From Paenibacillus sp. FSL H7-0357 (GTDB lineage Bacteria; Bacillota; Bacilli; Paenibacillales; Paenibacillaceae): a stretch of 64,000 nucleotides of DNA. The position numbers were made by a program, and so were the translations under genes. The stretch lies in NCBI RefSeq assembly GCF_000758525.1, contig NZ_CP009241.1, positions 4,278,001-4,342,000 on the forward strand, given 5' to 3'. Of this stretch, positions 60,714-64,000 are shown in pieces (the first letter of the stretch is position 1; the number at the start of each line of letters is the position of its first letter). The notes under the pieces were generated by a model. The model searched no databases. It was not told the origin of the DNA and saw only the letters and a list, made by a program, of their open reading frames with translations.

Positions 60714-60938
60714 TAACAGTTAATTGTATTTATTTAATGTCATTAACTATATGTATTAATTAATGATGTGAATTAAATAAACCGCTGCTCCACTCAGGCT
60801 GATTGATACAGCTCAAAGCAGACCACCGGTTCTATGTTGAAATACATTTTTTATTTATTCATGCCGTTAACTATCTTTCGATTCTCCGCAGAAACGGCCA
60901 CCGTCCTAAAAAGGACACCAAAGCTATTCATCGTAAAG
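60714..60938. other. gene-free stretch
   Basis: Strongly AT-rich just after the LysR gene, with TTAATTAAT-type repeats around 60740-60775. No gene, terminator or repeat that I can support. Confidence 0.4.
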
Positions 60939-61772
60939 TCAACGTTTCTCTGCTACCAGTGTAAACGTCTTGGGAATTCCTTTGTCGTAAACCTCAGACG
61001 ACAGGTTGGGCTCCTCCACCAGTTCTCGGATGACTAGACCACTAGCGGCGGCTGCCGTAACGATCTCCCCCAAAGTCCAGCGCCGCCAATAAACAACACT
61101 ATGTTTCTCACCCGTCTGACTGCCTGAAGCAGGCAAATACTTCGAGTAAGACACCTTTTTCTCTTCCAGCGCTGTATCGAAATAATCGCCGCTTACCTTG
61201 TGCTTCCGTACTTTAGCAGTAGATCCTTTGGAAGAAATCAGCTTGGTCGTTACCGGATGAAAGTCGCGCAGCACGAAGGTTCCCCCCTGAGCCAGCAGAC
61301 GGCAGACAGTATCCATAAACGGGGTCAGGTCAGTGAAATAATGGACAATCCCCATTTCAGCGAAAACGATATCATACGTGCTGTCCAGCACCTCGTCCGG
61401 CAGCTTCAGCACATCCGAGACGATATAGGACAGCCCGACTCCGGCTTCCTGCGCCAATTCCGCTGCGTACCGGGCGTTGGCTTCCGAGAAATCGGCAACA
61501 GTCATTTCAGCTCCCAGCAGCCCAAGGGCTACCGCCTTCATGCCGTTCGAGCCCATCAGATTCATCATCTTCTTCCCGCGGACCTCTCCGAAATAAGCGT
61601 TTAACGGGAACAGCCGGGATGCTGGATCTTTGGACAACTTTGCTGCTGCCTCTGACGGAGTGCCGAATCTGCTCGTCCATGCGGCATAGGTATCCTCATT
61701 CCAGAGTTCTTCACTGGAAGGCGCAGCTCCCGGATTGTCTTGCGGTTCTTGTTCTAAGTCTTGATCATTCAT
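60939..61772 (-). CDS. class I SAM-dependent methyltransferase
   Basis: 277 residues. Motif I region KMMNLMGSNGMKAVALGLLGAEMTVADFSEANARYAAEL contains the SAM-binding glycine loop (LMGSNG in place of the usual GxGxG) and the acidic residue after beta2. The middle DIVFAEMGIVHYFTDLTPFMDTVCRLLAQGGTFVLRDFHP is the motif IV-VI region. C-terminal WRRWTLGEIVTAAAASGLVIRELVEEP is typical of small-molecule methyltransferases. Substrate unknown. Precedes no other gene in its own operon. Confidence 0.9.
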   Translation of the reverse strand: MNDQDLEQEPQDNPGAAPSSEELWNEDTYAAWTSRFGTPSEAAAKLSKDPASRLFPLNAYFGEVRGKKMMNLMGSNGMKAVALGLLGAEMTVADFSEANARYAAELAQEAGVGLSYIVSDVLKLPDEVLDSTYDIVFAEMGIVHYFTDLTPFMDTVCRLLAQGGTFVLRDFHPVTTKLISSKGSTAKVRKHKVSGDYFDTALEEKKVSYSKYLPASGSQTGEKHSVVYWRRWTLGEIVTAAAASGLVIRELVEEPNLSSEVYDKGIPKTFTLVAEKR

Positions 61773-61822
61773 ACTGTGAAATACCCCTTTATGTTGATAA
61801 GTTGTCTGTTAGAATGTGTGCT

Positions 61823-62746
61823 TTAGGAGATGCTGGGCAGAGCCTCACTTCTCTTTGCAGCTTTCCTGCGTCCTGCATACAAATAGACTGCAAGCCCTCC
61901 CATTACCAATACACCGCCGGCCCATTGGAGGATTGTCAACTGTTCGCCAAGCAGCAGGAAGGCCAGAATACTTGCACCAACCGGCTCTCCCAGAATATTC
62001 ATCGAAACGGTAGTCGCCGAAGCGTACTGCAGCAGCCAGTTAAACAAAATGTGACCAAATACGGTCGGGACAATTGCCAGCAATACGAAGATTCCCCACT
62101 CCCTTGGCGGATAATCAAAGAACGGAATGCCCGCCAGCAGATTATATACCGCAAAAACAATAGCCGCTGCGATAAATACAATCAGGCTATACAAATACGA
62201 TGGCATGCGGGCAACCAGCTTCTGTCCGATCAGCAAATGAGCGGCAACTGCTGCTGTTCCGCCAATGGACAGCAAATCACCTTTTAAATTGTCGGAGGAC
62301 AGGCCGATATCTCCCCAGCCAATAAATACAACACCAAAGATCGCAATGGCAAGCCCCGCTATGGCGGACATGCTGCTTTTTTCTTTATACAGCAAATAGG
62401 CTCCCAGCATAATAAACACCGGCTCCAGTGCCATAATCATCGTCGAGCTGGCTACAGAGGTGAATTTCAGTGAACCCATCCACAGTAAAAAATGCAGGGC
62501 CAGCATCGCCCCGGACACAAGCAGCAGCAGCCAGTCTTTGCGGCGCAGGGCAAAAGCGGCTCCGCTGTAAGGCCGGGCAAAGGGCAGCATCAATAGCGAG
62601 GTGAACAGCAGCCGGTACATCCCCTGAACCGATACCGGAGCGGATGACCATTTTATAAAAATAGAAGAAAAAGAAATAGCCACAATTCCAATCAGCATCA
62701 ATAGCGGAATGGGAACAGGCGGTTTTTTTGAAGTCACAGCAGGCAT
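61823..62746 (-). CDS. EamA/DMT-superfamily transporter
   Basis: 307 residues with ten hydrophobic helices in two EamA repeats (first about 10-140, second about 160-290; FIKWSSAPVSVQGMYRLLFTSLLMLP and FVLLAIVPTVFGHILFNWLLQYASATTVSMNILGEPVGASILAFLLLGE). Probably exports a metabolite or amino acid. Start ATG 62746 has only a weak site (GAAAGG directly adjacent), so the true start could differ slightly. It is followed after about 50 bases by the methyltransferase gene on the same strand. Confidence 0.88.
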   Translation of the reverse strand: MPAVTSKKPPVPIPLLMLIGIVAISFSSIFIKWSSAPVSVQGMYRLLFTSLLMLPFARPYSGAAFALRRKDWLLLLVSGAMLALHFLLWMGSLKFTSVASSTMIMALEPVFIMLGAYLLYKEKSSMSAIAGLAIAIFGVVFIGWGDIGLSSDNLKGDLLSIGGTAAVAAHLLIGQKLVARMPSYLYSLIVFIAAAIVFAVYNLLAGIPFFDYPPREWGIFVLLAIVPTVFGHILFNWLLQYASATTVSMNILGEPVGASILAFLLLGEQLTILQWAGGVLVMGGLAVYLYAGRRKAAKRSEALPSIS

Positions 62747-62857
62747 CCTTTCGGCTCAGATAAAAGTCACTTATGTAAATTTACCGCAGAATCCGGAAAA
62801 ATGCAGCTTTTTTCATGAAAATTCGCAACAAAGGCTGCAGCTTCCTGAAAAACATCA

Positions 62858-62897
62858 AAGGCATGGCCTCCCGGCCTGCGGCGGAAACCCATGCCTT
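62858..62897 (-). terminator. Rho-independent terminator
   Basis: 9-bp stem AAGGCATGG (62858-62866) / CCATGCCTT (62889-62897). Positioned just after the alcohol dehydrogenase relic, whose terminator it once was. Confidence 0.6.
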
Positions 62898-62934
62898 CGT
62901 ATGTTGATCCGGTAACCGATGAACTCCCGTAACA

Positions 62935-63021
62935 TTAAGGCTTAAGCACAACCTTGATACAATCCTCTTCCTTGTCTCCGAACACCTGGTAGCCATGCTC
63001 CGCTCTGCTGATCGGCTAGCA
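62935..63021 (-). pseudogene. zinc-dependent alcohol dehydrogenase C-terminal relic
   Basis: The minus strand reads ISRAEHGYQVFGDKEEDC then IKVVLKP and TAA (62935-62937). This is the characteristic C-terminus of glutathione-independent formaldehyde and other zinc-dependent alcohol dehydrogenases (HGYxxFxxKxxxCIKVVLKP). Upstream the homology stops within about 30 codons. So the last 25-30 codons of an approximately 380-codon gene are all that is left, together with its terminator. Confidence 0.65.
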
Positions 63022-63082
63022 ACATACTATGTTATAACCCCATAGTCCCGGTGTTTATCCGTTATTCCCCGAAGTCTCTCTC

Positions 63083-63268
63083 CTAGATGCCTAAGTATTC
63101 TAAGAAATCGAATATTCCTTGTAGTACCAGCCAGCCTGCAAGCACAGCAGCTGCTAATACAACAGTAAGTAACACAGTCCATACCCTAATATTGCGTTTC
63201 AGTCTGCTTGAGCGTCCCATTCCCACTTCATCATCTGACTTCCAGTACCAATCACCGTCAAGATTCAT
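63083..63268 (-). CDS. small membrane protein
   Basis: 61 residues: polar N-terminus (NLDGDWYWKSDDEVGMGRSS), basic patch RLKRN, then one transmembrane helix (VWTVLLTVVLAAAVLAGWLVLQGI). Cytoplasmic head with a C-terminal membrane anchor. It starts 7 bases after the VanW gene stop, with the ribosome site GAAGGGTGA made from that stop, so it is co-translated with VanW. Family not recognised. Confidence 0.72.
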   Translation of the reverse strand: MNLDGDWYWKSDDEVGMGRSSRLKRNIRVWTVLLTVVLAAAVLAGWLVLQGIFDFLEYLGI

Positions 63269-63275
63269 CAGTTCA

Positions 63276-64000
63276 TCACCCTTCCGCTAATTCAGTGGGC
63301 GGATGCAGCAGCGGAGAGTACATCATCAGGGCATGATTTTCGGCTACCGCTTCATCCCCTGCAAGCTCGCCGCTCCGCGTAAATACTCTGCGGCGGATGC
63401 TGTTGCTGCGGACATAACCGCCCCATGGTTCCAGACGGATAACATGATCAGCCTCGTATACCTCATAACGATAAAGCTGCTTGTCATCGCATCGCCATTC
63501 GCCGTACAGATGAGTATCATCCAGGTGCAGCTTCAACTGATATGTCCGGTCTGTATTGTTCTGAAGCTGCAGATCCAAATAATTATATGCACAAGTAGCC
63601 CCGCTGCCGAAAGGTTGTGTCCGCTGTTCGTCGGGAAATACATCATAGCTGTGGCGGTGCCGCTCGGTCACGCTCAGCGGGGTGTGCAGCGTCATCCAGT
63701 AGATCAGATTGGACAACTGGCATAATCCGCCTCCTGTGCCGGAACGAAAACCACCGTAATATAGAACCATTCCGTCCAAGTAACCTTTGCGCCGGGTTGG
63801 CTTGCCGATCGTTTGCCAATACGAGAAGGTCTCTCCCGGCGAGATCACCAGACCATCCAGCCTGGCGACGGCCAGACGCAGATTTGCAATCTTATTGTAC
63901 TGTAGCTGCATGTCCACATTTCGCAGTCTGCGCAGGAGCGGGGTTGAATGCCCGGCTGCCTTATAGGGCAGTGCCTCAGACCGATGTTTTGTTGCCTTGT
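63276..64000 (-). CDS. VanW-family protein (5' end outside the window)
   Basis: At least 241 residues; the frame is open to the window edge (KATKHRSEALPYKAAGHSTP... precede the annotated-looking GTG), so the start lies beyond 64000. The VanW signature is clear: MQLQYNKIANLRLAVARLDG, PGETFSYWQTIGKPTRRKGY, GGGLCQLSNLIYWMTLHTPLSVTERHRHSYDVFPD. VanW accompanies VanB-type vancomycin resistance genes but its role is unknown and chromosomal copies are common in Firmicutes without resistance. No van genes are seen here. Confidence 0.9.
   Translation of the reverse strand, partial: KATKHRSEALPYKAAGHSTPLLRRLRNVDMQLQYNKIANLRLAVARLDGLVISPGETFSYWQTIGKPTRRKGYLDGMVLYYGGFRSGTGGGLCQLSNLIYWMTLHTPLSVTERHRHSYDVFPDEQRTQPFGSGATCAYNYLDLQLQNNTDRTYQLKLHLDDTHLYGEWRCDDKQLYRYEVYEADHVIRLEPWGGYVRSNSIRRRVFTRSGELAGDEAVAENHALMMYSPLLHPPTELAEG

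Noticed and set aside
63276..64000. Vancomycin resistance cluster
   Set aside because: Only a VanW homologue is visible; no VanR/S, VanH, ligase, VanX or VanY gene is in the window.

Overview
The window looks like chromosomal DNA of a Paenibacillus-type member of the Bacillales. The evidence is the combination of a YesM/YesN-type two-component system with a sugar ABC importer, a GH4 alpha-galactosidase with an AraC regulator, a YtrA-like GntR/ABC operon, DUF1836, VanW and M29 aminopeptidases. Ribosome binding sites are strong and GGAGG-like, TTG/GTG starts are frequent, and Rho-independent terminators are abundant. No rRNA, tRNA or CRISPR array was seen. This assignment is an inference from gene content, not from a marker gene.

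Layout. 0-3.3 kb: a TetR regulator divergent from a quinone-oxidoreductase-like gene with an operator between them. An AT-rich graveyard follows (short-chain dehydrogenase relic, MazG-like gene, decayed IS200 end). 3.3-6.8 kb: a Fur-box-controlled ferric iron ABC importer on the minus strand. 7-10.3 kb: a deleted cupin gene, then a secreted Met-rich peptide, an OmpR-type response regulator, its kinase and a SHOCT membrane protein. 10.4-13.6 kb: IS3 and IS21-like scars, a small gene broken by two TAA codons, YdeI-like and DinB proteins, and a FusB-like EF-G-binding protein preceded by what looks like a leader-peptide attenuator. 14-15.2 kb: a MarR/SDR operon with a clear operator. 15.3-18.2 kb: small genes and a GntR/ABC operon. 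18.3-21.7 kb: an aspartoacylase-like peptidase and the melA/AraC pair. 21.7-26.5 kb: small membrane and hypothetical proteins, YolD, a C45 peptidase and GrpB. 26.5-30.1 kb: LacI, MFS, GNAT and a frameshifted DUF4190 gene.

30.1-36.5 kb: a five-gene carbohydrate sensing and uptake locus (response regulator, YesM-type kinase, two permeases, binding lipoprotein) with a cre-like site. 36.6-41.8 kb: the most unusual locus, a tightly coupled three-gene operon encoding a TerB-N/TerB-C-like protein, a DUF2791/BrxD-like ATPase and an Lhr/BrxHI-like helicase, with no methyltransferase or PglZ beside it. 42-49 kb: MFS, DUF1836, a CNNM/CorC-type membrane protein, two GNATs, VOC and a KtrB/TrkH potassium channel subunit. 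49-51.9 kb: tandem M29 aminopeptidases and a small membrane protein. 52-55.7 kb: an MBL/TetR/AlkZ-related operon with two operators, an XRE/membrane-protein pair and a nitroreductase. 55.9-60.7 kb: pstSCAB without phoU, divergent from a LysR gene. 61-64 kb: a methyltransferase, an EamA transporter, an alcohol dehydrogenase relic, and a VanW gene cut by the window end.

Together this is ordinary nutrient-acquisition backbone (iron, phosphate, potassium, sugars) interrupted by two AT-rich decayed islands (about 1.7-3.3 and 10.3-13.6 kb) and one probable defence or stress island (36.6-41.8 kb).
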